Source: Nocardia mikamii NBRC 108933 (lineage in GTDB: Bacteria; Actinomycetota; Actinomycetes; Mycobacteriales; Mycobacteriaceae). Taken from it: a stretch of DNA of 64,000 nt. Location of the stretch: the NCBI RefSeq assembly GCF_001613505.1, contig NZ_BDCM01000015.1:124001-188000 (forward strand), written 5' to 3'. The notes beneath the pieces are model-generated. The model was not told where the DNA came from. It made no database searches and was given only the letters and a program-made list of their open reading frames with translations. Below, in pieces: positions 20,829 to 29,948 of the stretch (position 1 is its first letter; every line of letters starts with the position of its first letter). The position numbers and the translations under genes are program-made.

Positions 20829-23800
20829 TCAGTGCAGCAGTCCGCCGGTGATGTCACCGGAGGCGTGCGTATCGGTGACGGTCGAGGCGTGGCCGGACGC
20901 GTCGCCGAACAGGCTCGAATCGGTGTGACCGCCGGTGTCGAGCCCGCCGGACAGCGAGCTGTTGCCGCCCGCCGCCAGGGTGCTGTCGATTCCACTGTGC
21001 GCGGTTCCGCCCAGGGCGCTGTCCACGCCGCCGCCGATCCCCGAGGTGCCGACGCCGGAGATGTCGGTCCCGACGCCGCTGCCGAACGCATGCGACACGT
21101 CGACACCGGACCACGTGCCGGCGGCCGTACCCGAGAGCGCCGACGAAGCATCCGTACCGGCGTGCAACCCCGAATCGACCGAGCCCGCCAGACCCGAACC
21201 CGCATCGGCACCAGCGTGCAGTCCCGAATCGGCCGCGCCCGACAGCGAGGTCGACAGACCGCCCGCACCGTGCAAACCGGATTCCGCCGTACCGGACAAC
21301 GAGGTGCCGAGGTCACCGGCATTGTGCACACCCGACGCGGCGGTCCCGGACAACGACGCGCCCAGGTCGCCCGCACTGTGGACCGCGCCCGTACCCGCGC
21401 CGGACAACGACGTACCCAGGTCACCCGCACCGTGCACGGCCGACGCACCGGCTCCGGAGAGCGAGGTCGCCAAGTCACCGGCCGTGTGGACTCCCGCATC
21501 GGCCGATCCGGGCAGCGAGGTTCCCAGGCCGGTCGCGCCGTGCACACCGGACGTCGCCGTACCCGACAGCGAGGACGACAGATCCCCGGCCGCATGCACA
21601 CCCGAAGCCGCGGCCCCGGACAGATCGGCGCCACTGTGCACCGCGCCGCCGAGACCACCCGACAACCCGGTCTCCAGCCCGGTAGCGCCCTGCGCCCCCG
21701 AGGCCACCGCCCCACCGAGCCCGGCTCCGATGCTGGTGGCACCCCCGAGCCCCGCGGCAGCGTTCACCGCACCGCCCAGCCCGGCACCAGCATTCGCGGC
21801 ACCGCCCAAGGCACCGCCCAGTCCGGCACCGGTGTTCGCAGCACCGTTCACGGCACCACCCACTCCCGCACCAGCATTCGCGGCACCGCCCAGCCCGGCA
21901 CCAGCATTCGCAGCACCGCCCAGCCCGGCACCAGCATTCGCAGCACCGCCCAAGGCACCGCCGAGACCCGCACCAGCGTTCGCAGCACCGTTCAGGGCCC
22001 CAGCGAGACTCCCACCTGCATTCGCGGCACCGCTGAGCGAATCACCCAATCCCCCAGCCACATTCGCCGCTCCACCGAGCGCACCACCGAGTCCGGCCCC
22101 CGCTTCGGTCACACCCCCGAGAGCTCCACCGAGGTCTGCTCCAGCCTGCGTCGCACCACCCAGATCGCCGCTCGAGTGAACCGCGTCCCCGAGCGAACCC
22201 TCCAGCCCCGCACCGGCATTCGCGCCCCCGCCCAGCGCCCCCCCGAGACCCGCGCCAGCGTTGGCCGCACCACTCAGTGCACCGCCCAGTCCGGCACCGG
22301 CGTTGGCGGCACCTCCCAGCGCGCCGCCGAGCTCGGAACCCACTCCGGTCGCCGCCCCCGCAGCACCCGACAATCCCGCACCCAAATCGCCAGCCGCATC
22401 GAGCGCACCGCCAAGACCGGCACCGGCCTCCGCCGCACCACCCAGCGCTCCGCCCAGACCGGCTCCGGCGTTGGCCGCACCCCCGAGCGCGCCACCCAGT
22501 TCGGAGCCCACCCCGGTGGCCGCACCCGCAGCACCCGACAACCCGGCACCCAAATCACCCGCCGCGTTCAGCGCACCACCGAGACCCGCCCCTGCGTCGG
22601 CGGCACCACCCAGGGCGCCACCGAGGCCAGCGCCGGCCTCCGCCGCACCACCAAGGGCACCGCCCAGTTCTGAACCCACCCCGGTCGCCGCACCCGCAGT
22701 ACCGGACAACCCCGCACCCAAATCACCCGCCGCGTTCAGCGCACCACCGAGACCCGCCCCTGCGCCGGCGGCACCACCCAGCGCACCGCCGAGACCCGCG
22801 CCAGCTTCCGCCGCGCCACCCAGCGCTCCTCCAAGACCAGCTCCGGCATTGGCGGCACCGCCCAGCGCACCACCGAGATCAGCTCCGGCGTTGGCCGCAC
22901 CACCCAGGGCACCGCCCAGTTCCGAACCGACCCCGGTTGCCGCACCCGCAGCATCCGACAACCCGGCACCCAAGTCACCAGCCGCGTTCAGCGCACCACC
23001 CAGCGCACCTCCGAGGCCCGCGCCGGCTTCCGCCGCACCACCCAACGCACCCCCGAGGCCCGCGCCGGCTGCTGCCGCACCGCCCAGGGCGGCACCGAGG
23101 CCGGCGCCGGCTTCCGCCGCACCGCCCAACGCACCGCCGAGGTCGGCGCCCAGTCCGGTTTCGAGTCCCGTGCCGAGTTGCCCGCCGGCGTTCAGCGCGC
23201 CCCCGAGGGCGCCTCCGAGCGCCGCGCCCAGGCCGGCGCCGGCTTCGGCTGCGCCGCCGAGTGCTCCGTTGAGTTCGGTTCCCAGACCGGCGCCGGCTTC
23301 GGCCGCACCGCTCAGCGCTCCGCCGAGGCCGGCACCGAGGCCCGCAGTGGCTTCGGTCAATCCTGTTGCGGCGGAGGCGATTCCGGCTTGGATACCGGTT
23401 CCGATTTCGTCGGAGAGGTCGGCGCCGACCTGCGCGACGGTGTCGGCGGCGCCTTCGATTCCGGCGGAGAGGCCGAGATCGGTGCCGGCGGTGCCGGTTC
23501 CCGAGAGCCCGCCGCCCAGGCCGACCGCGACCCCGGTCAGGGCGCCCAGTCCGGCGGTGAGCCCGGCCGCGGCGCCCGCGCCGAGCGATGCGGCCGCGCC
23601 CAGACCGGCGGACAGCCCCGCCCCCAGGTCGGCGCCGAGTCCCGCGCCGAGACCCAGGCCCGCACCGGTCTCGATTCCGGTTTCTCCGCCGAGCGCGGCC
23701 CCGGCTCCCAGGTTGGCTTCACTGATCGCCCCCGCTTCGCCGGCCAGGCCGCCCGCGAGCCCACCACTACCGCCGGCCGCCGCGCCGAGTCCGCCACTGG

Positions 23801-24023
23801 CGGCCGCCCCGCCCCCGGCCGCCACGATGGCGGCAAGCTGCGAGCCGCCGGTGACCAGCGCGGATTCGGCGACCATCGGCGCCACGGCGGCGATATCTTC
23901 CGGCGTCACCGCCTCCAGACCGGCCGCGCACAGCGACTCGGTCGGGTTGGTGCAGTAACCGACGGCGGCCTCGTGGTCGCGTAACAGGTTGAGGATGAAT
24001 TCGAGAATGGCGTTGGGGGTCAT
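20829..24023 (-). CDS. iniB: Giant repetitive IniB homologue
   Basis: A 1064-residue protein, about twice M. tuberculosis IniB. The N-terminal 60 residues (MTPNAILEFILNLLRDHEAA, then CTNPTESLCAAGLEAVTPED) match the IniB N-terminal domain. The rest is Gly/Ala/Leu-rich: an 11-residue unit like GAGLGGALGGA repeated dozens of times, with four longer blocks of the AAGDLGAGLS...ATGVGSELGG type, then a 22-residue unit (SAGDLGASLSGTAASGVH) and a Ser/Gly/His end. There is no signal peptide or membrane segment, so export, if any, is non-classical. ATG 24023 follows AGGAGA. First gene of iniBAC, divergent from an Hsp70-like gene. Its repeats could cause slippage and assembly errors. Confidence 0.88.
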   Translation of the reverse strand: MTPNAILEFILNLLRDHEAAVGYCTNPTESLCAAGLEAVTPEDIAAVAPMVAESALVTGGSQLAAIVAAGGGAAASGGLGAAAGGSGGLAGGLAGEAGAISEANLGAGAALGGETGIETGAGLGLGAGLGADLGAGLSAGLGAAASLGAGAAAGLTAGLGALTGVAVGLGGGLSGTGTAGTDLGLSAGIEGAADTVAQVGADLSDEIGTGIQAGIASAATGLTEATAGLGAGLGGALSGAAEAGAGLGTELNGALGGAAEAGAGLGAALGGALGGALNAGGQLGTGLETGLGADLGGALGGAAEAGAGLGAALGGAAAAGAGLGGALGGAAEAGAGLGGALGGALNAAGDLGAGLSDAAGAATGVGSELGGALGGAANAGADLGGALGGAANAGAGLGGALGGAAEAGAGLGGALGGAAGAGAGLGGALNAAGDLGAGLSGTAGAATGVGSELGGALGGAAEAGAGLGGALGGAADAGAGLGGALNAAGDLGAGLSGAAGAATGVGSELGGALGGAANAGAGLGGALGGAAEAGAGLGGALDAAGDLGAGLSGAAGAATGVGSELGGALGGAANAGAGLGGALSGAANAGAGLGGALGGGANAGAGLEGSLGDAVHSSGDLGGATQAGADLGGALGGVTEAGAGLGGALGGAANVAGGLGDSLSGAANAGGSLAGALNGAANAGAGLGGALGGAANAGAGLGGAANAGAGLGGAANAGAGVGGAVNGAANTGAGLGGALGGAANAGAGLGGAVNAAAGLGGATSIGAGLGGAVASGAQGATGLETGLSGGLGGAVHSGADLSGAAASGVHAAGDLSSSLSGTATSGVHGATGLGTSLPGSADAGVHTAGDLATSLSGAGASAVHGAGDLGTSLSGAGTGAVHSAGDLGASLSGTAASGVHNAGDLGTSLSGTAESGLHGAGGLSTSLSGAADSGLHAGADAGSGLAGSVDSGLHAGTDASSALSGTAAGTWSGVDVSHAFGSGVGTDISGVGTSGIGGGVDSALGGTAHSGIDSTLAAGGNSSLSGGLDTGGHTDSSLFGDASGHASTVTDTHASGDITGGLLH
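22330..23000. repeat. Long nucleotide repeats inside iniB
   Basis: Four copies of a roughly 75-bp block (starting near 22337, 22501, 22669 and 22920) encode GVGSELGG preceded by the AAGDLGAGLS motif and are about 85-95% identical. Shorter 33-bp units fill the gaps between them. The spacing (164, 168 and 251 bp) differs by multiples close to one or a few 33-bp units, as expected from expansion by slippage or unequal recombination. Confidence 0.85.
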
Positions 24024-24119
24024 CGCAGATCGTCTCCTGGATCGGCGGACCATCGTGTCGATCCGCAGCAGTCGAATTGCCTTTCACGCTAAGAACCTCC
24101 GGCGTTACGCGAAACGGGG

Positions 24120-24160
24120 CGAATCCCCTGATTTCCGTATCGGTGCCGATAGGGGATTCG
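24120..24160. promoter_or_regulatory. Nested inverted repeat in the iniB/Hsp70-like divergent promoter
   Basis: CGAATCCCCT (24120-24129) and AGGGGATTCG (24151-24160) are perfect 10-bp arms. Between them lies a second hairpin, ATCGG-TG-CCGAT (24139-24150). The site is 97 bp upstream of iniB and 135 bp upstream of the Hsp70-like gene. It is a strong candidate for the binding site of the LuxR-type regulator encoded 2 kb away. Confidence 0.6.
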
Positions 24161-24238
24161 GGAGCATTAGGGGACTTTCCCCGAACCTTCCGGATCAGCG
24201 GTAACGACGGCCCCCCGGCAACCGACAGTGGGATAGAT

Positions 24239-24276
24239 CGTGACGACCGTAAATATTCGTGACGACCGCAAATACC
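24239..24276. repeat. Two 19-bp tandem direct repeats before the Hsp70-like gene
   Basis: CGTGACGACCGTAAATATT (24239-24257) is followed at once by CGTGACGACCGCAAATACC (24258-24276), with three differences. The repeat ends 18 bp before the chosen ATG at 24295, so it lies at the promoter or 5' untranslated region. It may be an activator site or an RNA control element. Confidence 0.6.
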
Positions 24277-24294
24277 AACGACAGGGGTTCTCGA

Positions 24295-26064
24295 ATGACT
24301 CAGGGCCTGACGCTCGGCATCACGGTCGGGTCGTCGCGCACAGTTGCCGCGACCGGCTCCACTTCCGCGAGCGCCGACCCGGAAAATGTCTCTGTTCACA
24401 TTCGTCGCCACCGCTTCGGATCGGCGCCCGAATTGTCGGAGAATCTATTGTCCCGCGTGGGCGATCCGGTCGATATTCTCCTGCCCGACGGCTCCTCGGT
24501 CGCTGCCGCGGATCTGGTCGCCGAAACGATCTCCCAGGTCGTCGCCGATTTCGATCCGGATTCCGCGGTCGCGACCATGCCGGCGTGGTGGCCGGCACAC
24601 ATCGTCGACGCCCAGCGCCGCGCGCTCGACCGCGCCGGCGCCGAGGCGGTGGTCCTGGTCGCCGAACCGCTCGCCGCGCTCCGTTGGCTCGAGGCGAGCA
24701 CTCCCTTCCCAGCCGATACCCCGGTCGTGGTCTACGACTCCGGCGCCACCGGCACCACGGTCTCGGTGGTCGGTTCCGGTCCACACTCGGGACTACTGGG
24801 CGAACCGGTTCGCTCCACCGAGGTCTCCGGCGCCGAATTCGATCTGCTGACGATGCGCTACGTGCTGGCAAATGCATTGGGAGAAACGGATTTCGATCCG
24901 TTCGACCCGGTTGTCGAACGCGAATTGTCGATACTGCGAAACCGGTGCGCCGATGCGAAACACCGGCTTTCGACCGACACCGCCACGGTGGTTCCGGTCC
25001 GCTTGGCCGGTATCGCGCGCGATGTGCGCCTGGTCCGGGACGACGTGGAGGATCTGTTCCGCGGTCCGCTCGCGGATTCGCTGAGCCTCGTGCACGAGGC
25101 GGTGCGGCGCGCGGGGTTGGGCGTCGACCAGGTGGGCCGGATCCTGCTCACCGGTGGTGGCGCTTCGATCGGCCTGCTCACCGAACTGCTTTCCGGCGAG
25201 TTCGCGATCCCGATCGCCCCCGTCGCCGACCCCGGTTCGCTCAGCGCGCGAGGAGCGAGCTTGCTCGCCGCGGACCTGTACACCGAATCGCGGCGTCATG
25301 CCGCCGCCCTGGCCGTACCCGATTTCGAACCCGATTTCGCTGAGCCGCAACCGGTGTCCGACGACGCCACGACCACGGCCCTGCCGGCGCTCAGCGACCG
25401 GGCCACCGTCGAGCCGCCGCCGGCCGATACCGCGCCGTCCGGAACCAGCCGGTGGCGCCGCGTCGCCTTCATCGCCGGCGCCGCGATCGCCGTGGGCGCG
25501 ATAGCCACCGGCACCCTGGCCCTGGGCACCGCGGGAAGCCCCTCGAACTCGTCGCCCTCCCCCGCCGCGGCGACGTCCGCGGCTCATGCGGCCGCGACCT
25601 CGGCCGGGGTCGCCCCGGCCGGCGCCACCGACCCCGCGCATCCGACGGCGGGGAACCCGGTGACGGCCGCGAACCACCCCGGCACGAACCACACCGGCAC
25701 GGCCGCCGACAACTCCGCGGGGACCCCGGCCGCGGGCACGGCGGCGGCGAACTCGCCCGCTCCGAATTCCCCGGCGGCGAATGCGCCCGCACCCGAATCC
25801 GCCGCGGCGCCCGCACCGAACGCTCCGGCGCCGAATTCCCCGGCGCCCGATTCCCCCGCGCCGAACAGCCCCGCACCGCAGGCGCCGCCACAGGTGCCGG
25901 TGCAGACTCCGTCGGCGCCGTCGGCTCCCTCCCAGCCCACAGTGCCGAGCTCGCCCGGCGGCTCGTTGGGCAATGTCTTGAACAACGGACTCGATCAGGC
26001 GGGTAACGCAGTCGACACGGCCGTGCAACTCCCAGGCCAAGTGCTGCCCCACAAAGGCAACTGA
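24295..26064 (+). CDS. Membrane-anchored Hsp70-like protein (ini-locus copy 1)
   Basis: A 589-residue protein. Residues 1-350 follow the Hsp70/actin nucleotide-binding fold: LTLGITVGSSRTVAA at the first phosphate loop, VVYDSGATGTTVSVVGSG at the second, and RILLTGGGASIGLLTELL at the adenosine site. The peptide-binding domain is missing. It is replaced by one membrane segment (about 385-410) and a long Ala/Pro/Ser/Asn tail (NSPAPNSPAANAPAPES and similar). The loops are weaker than in DnaK, so ATPase activity is uncertain. ATG 24295 follows AGGGG by seven nt; a GTG at 24259 lies inside a direct repeat. Divergent from iniB, seven nt before the LuxR-type gene: one operon. Confidence 0.8.
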   Translation: MTQGLTLGITVGSSRTVAATGSTSASADPENVSVHIRRHRFGSAPELSENLLSRVGDPVDILLPDGSSVAAADLVAETISQVVADFDPDSAVATMPAWWPAHIVDAQRRALDRAGAEAVVLVAEPLAALRWLEASTPFPADTPVVVYDSGATGTTVSVVGSGPHSGLLGEPVRSTEVSGAEFDLLTMRYVLANALGETDFDPFDPVVERELSILRNRCADAKHRLSTDTATVVPVRLAGIARDVRLVRDDVEDLFRGPLADSLSLVHEAVRRAGLGVDQVGRILLTGGGASIGLLTELLSGEFAIPIAPVADPGSLSARGASLLAADLYTESRRHAAALAVPDFEPDFAEPQPVSDDATTTALPALSDRATVEPPPADTAPSGTSRWRRVAFIAGAAIAVGAIATGTLALGTAGSPSNSSPSPAAATSAAHAAATSAGVAPAGATDPAHPTAGNPVTAANHPGTNHTGTAADNSAGTPAAGTAAANSPAPNSPAANAPAPESAAAPAPNAPAPNSPAPDSPAPNSPAPQAPPQVPVQTPSAPSAPSQPTVPSSPGGSLGNVLNNGLDQAGNAVDTAVQLPGQVLPHKGN

Positions 26065-26070
26065 GGATCG

Positions 26071-28590
26071 GTGACAGTGGTCGGCAACCTCGCGGTCGCA
26101 TTCGGCGCCATTCCGGGCGCGCGGGAGATTCTCCGGGAACTGGATTCGGGCTCGCCGGATCCGCTCGTCTACCTGATTCGGGGGCGGTGCGGCACCGGGA
26201 AGTCCACGCTGCTCGCCGCCGTCCGAAACAGGTTGCGGCGCAGCGGTATCGGCTGCTTCGACGATGTGAGCGCGACCACCACGCCGCCGGACACCCGCGC
26301 CGCCGTGGTCGTGGACGACGCGCATACCCTGGACCAGTTGCAGCTGGAAAAGCTCTGTGCCGCTGTGGAATCGGATTCGCGCACGATCATCGTCGCGACC
26401 CGTCCGCAACCGCACGACACCGCCCTGCGCGCCCTGGCGGACGCGGTGTCGCGGCGCGGCCGGGTGGTCGAACTGCGCCCGCTCGGGACCGCCGATATCG
26501 CTCCGTTCGCCCGCGAATTGGGGATGACCGTGCCGCGCGCGGTCGCCGACCACGTCCACCGGCACACCGGCGGCATCCCCGGCGGTGTGGTGGCGGCGCT
26601 CACGGCGGCCTGCGCCACCCGGCTCGAGGACGGAATCGAGGCGGTCGATCAGGCCGTGACCTCATGGGCGCGAACGCTTCTCGACGACACCGAACCGCAG
26701 CTGCTCGAGGTTCTGACGGTCGCCACCACCGGCGCCGGCCTCGATCCGGGCGAGCTGGCCGAGGTGCTCGGCACCGACGAGGCGACGGCCGTCGGACTCG
26801 TCGACCGGGCCCGCGCCGGTGCCCTGATCACCGACGCCGACCTGTTGCTGAGTCCCGCCATCGAACCGCTGCGCACCCTGGTCGGCGAACGGCGGTTCGT
26901 CTCGATTCAGCGCCGCCTGCTCACCGCCCGGCTCGAGGCCGGGCTCCTGCGCGACCACACGGCCCTGCAGCTGGCCGAATCCGGGGTCCGCGACGAGCGG
27001 CTCGCCGAATTCCTCCGCGCCGCGGCCGACAACGCGGGCGGCGAGGCGAGTCGCTACTACACCGCCGCCGTGGCCAGTGGGTACGAGGCGCGGCGAATCG
27101 CCGTCCCCCGCGCCACCGCGGCCGTATTCGACGGCGACGACGAATCCGCCTTGCGCTTGGCCGAACCCGTTCTCGCGCGCACCGACGCCGAACCCGCGGA
27201 ACTCGCCGCCGCCGTACGGATCTGCGCGAGCGTCCAGGCTCGCCGGGGGCTGATCGGCCGGGCCGTACAGCTGTATTCCTGGCTCGGCACGACCCGTACC
27301 GGCGCCGACTGGGCGACCGCCGCGGCGGTGTTCCACCTCGCCGGAGCGGTCGGGGACGCGCGGGCGGTGTCGGGTTCGGCGGCACAGTGGCCGCCCACGG
27401 AAACCAATGCCCGCACCGGTCGGTTCGCGACCGCGCTGGCGCAGAGCATCACCGGCGAATCCCGCAGTGCCGCGACCTCGGCCGCGGCCGCCCTGATCCA
27501 GCTGGCCCGCACCGCGGCGCCGGAGGACCGCCTGCTGCCGTGCGCTCCGGTCGCGCTGGCGACGCTGCTGTGCCTGAGTATGGGCGAGCCCCGCCGCGCC
27601 GCCGACGCTCTGCACGGCACCGATCCGCACGATCCGCAGATCCGGGTGCTGACGGCCTGGACGGCGATGCTCGGCGGCGACGAACAGACCGCGGCGAAGA
27701 CGGTCGCGGCCGTCGACACCACCGCCCTGCCGCCGCGCGATCGCCTGCTCGCGCACGGCGTCCTGGTCGGGCTGGCCCGCCGCGCGGGTGATCACGGTGT
27801 CCTGCTGCGCGCCTGGGAGGCCGCCTACCCGACCTTCGACGAGGTCGACGCCGACCTGCCCGCCCTGCTGCCGATCGGTGAACTGTGGCTGGCCGCCATC
27901 CGCCTCGGTGAGCAGGAGCGGATAACCCGTTTGGTGGAGGCGGCGCGAGATGTGCTGCGCAGCGCGGGAAATCCCCCGGCCTGGGCGAATGTGTTCCACT
28001 GGTACGAGATTCAGGCCGCGATCGCACACGAACGCCCGGACGAACTGATGCCACCCGCTCGACTGCTCAAAACGGCTGCGCAGGCGGGTGATCCGCATGC
28101 CGCGATCCTCGCCGACGCCGGACGCACCTGGGTGCTGGTGCTGCGCGGTGAGGTCGCCGAGGATCGGGTGACGGCGGCGGTGCGACGCCTGGCCGCGATC
28201 GGCATGGTCTGGGATGCCGCCCGCCTGGCCAGTGAGGCAGCGTTGAGCGCCGGCGATCCCGCCACCGCGACGGCCCTGTTGAAACTGGCCCGGACGGTGC
28301 GCACCGGCTCCCGGCCCTCGGCCGCACCCGAGCGGACCCCGGCCGCCCCGCGCGCCGCGACGACCCCCGAACCGGCGGCGGCCGCCTCGGTCCTCAGTGA
28401 ACGCGAACGCGAAGTGGCCGAACTGGTCCTGCTGGGCCTCACCTACCGTGAAATCGGGGCTCGGCTGTACATCTCCGCGAAGACGGTGGAGCATCATGTC
28501 GCGCGGATCCGGCGTCGAATCGGAGCCGGGTCGCGCTCGGAGTTATTGTCGATGCTCCGCGCAATGGGACACGGTTCGTTACTCGTGTGA
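26071..28590 (+). CDS. LuxR-type regulator with N-terminal ATPase (IniR/Rv0339c-like)
   Basis: An 839-residue regulator of the LAL type. Walker A GRCGTGKS (38-45), Walker B-like AAVVVDDAHTLDQL, an alpha-helical TPR-like middle, and a C-terminal LuxR helix-turn-helix (LSEREREVAELVLLGLTYREI, in part; SAKTVEHHVARIRRRIG). A gene of the same size and design, Rv0339c (called IniR in mycobacteria), stands divergent from iniBAC in M. tuberculosis, so I infer that this protein controls iniBAC and possibly its own operon. GTG 26071 is six nt after the upstream stop, whose TGAGGA doubles as ribosome site: translational coupling. The effector is not visible. Confidence 0.82.
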   Translation: MTVVGNLAVAFGAIPGAREILRELDSGSPDPLVYLIRGRCGTGKSTLLAAVRNRLRRSGIGCFDDVSATTTPPDTRAAVVVDDAHTLDQLQLEKLCAAVESDSRTIIVATRPQPHDTALRALADAVSRRGRVVELRPLGTADIAPFARELGMTVPRAVADHVHRHTGGIPGGVVAALTAACATRLEDGIEAVDQAVTSWARTLLDDTEPQLLEVLTVATTGAGLDPGELAEVLGTDEATAVGLVDRARAGALITDADLLLSPAIEPLRTLVGERRFVSIQRRLLTARLEAGLLRDHTALQLAESGVRDERLAEFLRAAADNAGGEASRYYTAAVASGYEARRIAVPRATAAVFDGDDESALRLAEPVLARTDAEPAELAAAVRICASVQARRGLIGRAVQLYSWLGTTRTGADWATAAAVFHLAGAVGDARAVSGSAAQWPPTETNARTGRFATALAQSITGESRSAATSAAAALIQLARTAAPEDRLLPCAPVALATLLCLSMGEPRRAADALHGTDPHDPQIRVLTAWTAMLGGDEQTAAKTVAAVDTTALPPRDRLLAHGVLVGLARRAGDHGVLLRAWEAAYPTFDEVDADLPALLPIGELWLAAIRLGEQERITRLVEAARDVLRSAGNPPAWANVFHWYEIQAAIAHERPDELMPPARLLKTAAQAGDPHAAILADAGRTWVLVLRGEVAEDRVTAAVRRLAAIGMVWDAARLASEAALSAGDPATATALLKLARTVRTGSRPSAAPERTPAAPRAATTPEPAAAASVLSEREREVAELVLLGLTYREIGARLYISAKTVEHHVARIRRRIGAGSRSELLSMLRAMGHGSLLV

Positions 28591-28626
28591 TCGGCGCGCT
28601 CGAAACACCGAAGCGAGGTATTGAGG

Positions 28627-29781
28627 ATGGCCACAGGGGTGGGCCTGCGGATCGCCGAGGACGAATGCGTCGCGGCGATCGTCACCAGCGGTGGCGAGAC
28701 CGACGAGACGCCCGAACCCCTGTACATCGCGCGCGAGTCGGTGCTGCACATGTCCGACGACGGCGACACCGCACTCGGCGGTGAGGCGCCGCCCGGCCAT
28801 ACCCACTCGATCACCGGATTCGTCCGCGCGGTCGGCGATCCGGCCGGTATCACCGTGGACGACGGGGAGGCCTACCGCGCCGAGGATCTGGTGGCGACCG
28901 CGATGTTCTGCCTGATCAATCTGGCCGCCGAACATCTGAACGGCCCGGCCGAGTTCTATGCCACCCATCCCGGTGACTGGCCGGCCGAACATGTACGCGG
29001 TTTGCGCGAGGCCCTCGACTACCTCGGGCTGCGCTCGGTGGTCCTGGTCAGCGAAGCCGATCTCCCCGCGGCCGCCGACAGCCGTGGCTACGCGCGCGAC
29101 GCGGCCCGCGAGGCCTTGGCGGCCGTGCTCGCCACCCCGGCCGGCACCACCCCGCCCGATCCGGCCGCGGCCGACAACGCCCTGGTGTCGACCGACGTTC
29201 TCCCCGCGGTGCCGGCCGCCTCCGCCACTCTGCAGGCGTATTCGGCAGCGGTCCCGGTGCAAACTCCGGCGGCGTCGACACCGGAGGCGACGGTCGCGGT
29301 CACCAAGGCGGCGCCGGCCACCGCGGCGGCGCCCGCACCGAAGAAGAACCGCCGCACCGCAATTCTGATAGCTGCGGCCGCGGCGCTGGCGGGACTCGCT
29401 CTCGGCGGCGTCGCGGCGGCGATGATGCTGCGCGACGGCGAGGCTCCAGCCCGGCTACCCGCCACCGTTTCGGGTGCGGCCGAGGCCCCCGCACCGGTGA
29501 CGACCACCGTCGTTTCTCCCCCGCCCCCGCCCCCGCCGCCACCCGTGGTCGCGCCGGCACCGGCGCCGCAGGAGCCCAGCGAAACTCCGACGACCACGCC
29601 ACCACCGCCGTCGTCGCCGACCTCCGTCACCCAGACGCCGACCACGACGCTGGAGACGACCACGCGGCGTCGGCCCTCGACCGCCCCTCGTACCACCACG
29701 ACCGCGCCCGACCCGTTCGACGAAGTGCCGGGATTCTCGTGGCCGTCGAACGTTCCGCAGCCTTGGGATACCGGCTCGTGA
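28627..29781 (+). CDS. Membrane protein with truncated Hsp70-like N-terminus (ini-locus copy 2)
   Basis: A 384-residue protein. Its first 170 residues (GVGLRIAEDECVAAIVTSGG...; LGLRSVVLVSEADLPAAAD) resemble only the first lobe of the Hsp70-like proteins in this window; the second phosphate loop and adenosine site are absent, so nucleotide binding is unlikely. Then come KKNRR, one membrane segment (about 240-265) and a Pro/Thr/Ser-rich outer tail with a run of nine prolines, ending SWPSNVPQPWDTGS. It may be an adaptor rather than an enzyme. ATG 28627 follows GCGAGG by eight nt. It is 36 nt downstream of the LuxR-type gene in the same operon. Confidence 0.75.
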   Translation: MATGVGLRIAEDECVAAIVTSGGETDETPEPLYIARESVLHMSDDGDTALGGEAPPGHTHSITGFVRAVGDPAGITVDDGEAYRAEDLVATAMFCLINLAAEHLNGPAEFYATHPGDWPAEHVRGLREALDYLGLRSVVLVSEADLPAAADSRGYARDAAREALAAVLATPAGTTPPDPAAADNALVSTDVLPAVPAASATLQAYSAAVPVQTPAASTPEATVAVTKAAPATAAAPAPKKNRRTAILIAAAAALAGLALGGVAAAMMLRDGEAPARLPATVSGAAEAPAPVTTTVVSPPPPPPPPPVVAPAPAPQEPSETPTTTPPPPSSPTSVTQTPTTTLETTTRRRPSTAPRTTTTAPDPFDEVPGFSWPSNVPQPWDTGS

Positions 29782-29948
29782 TGATTTCGTAGCGAAACTC
29801 ACGCCGTTGTGCCCTAAAGTGATGCGCTGACCGGTCGTACCGGACTTTGCACCGGGCGGACGGTCTGCTTGATGGTCGAGGGCTGTTGCCACCCAATGGT
29901 TTACCGCCCACGGGTGGCCGGCACGTATGTGCCTGACGAAGGGACTCC

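Noticed and set aside
22330..23000. CRISPR-like array
   Set aside because: Repeats are adjacent coding units without unique spacers of even length; no cas genes in the window.
20727..23984. Long plus-strand open frames opposite iniB (Thr/Arg-rich or Pro/Ala-rich)
   Set aside because: They mirror the low-complexity Gly/Ala repeats of iniB; a repeat without stop codons on one strand leaves frames open on the other. No start signals or domains.
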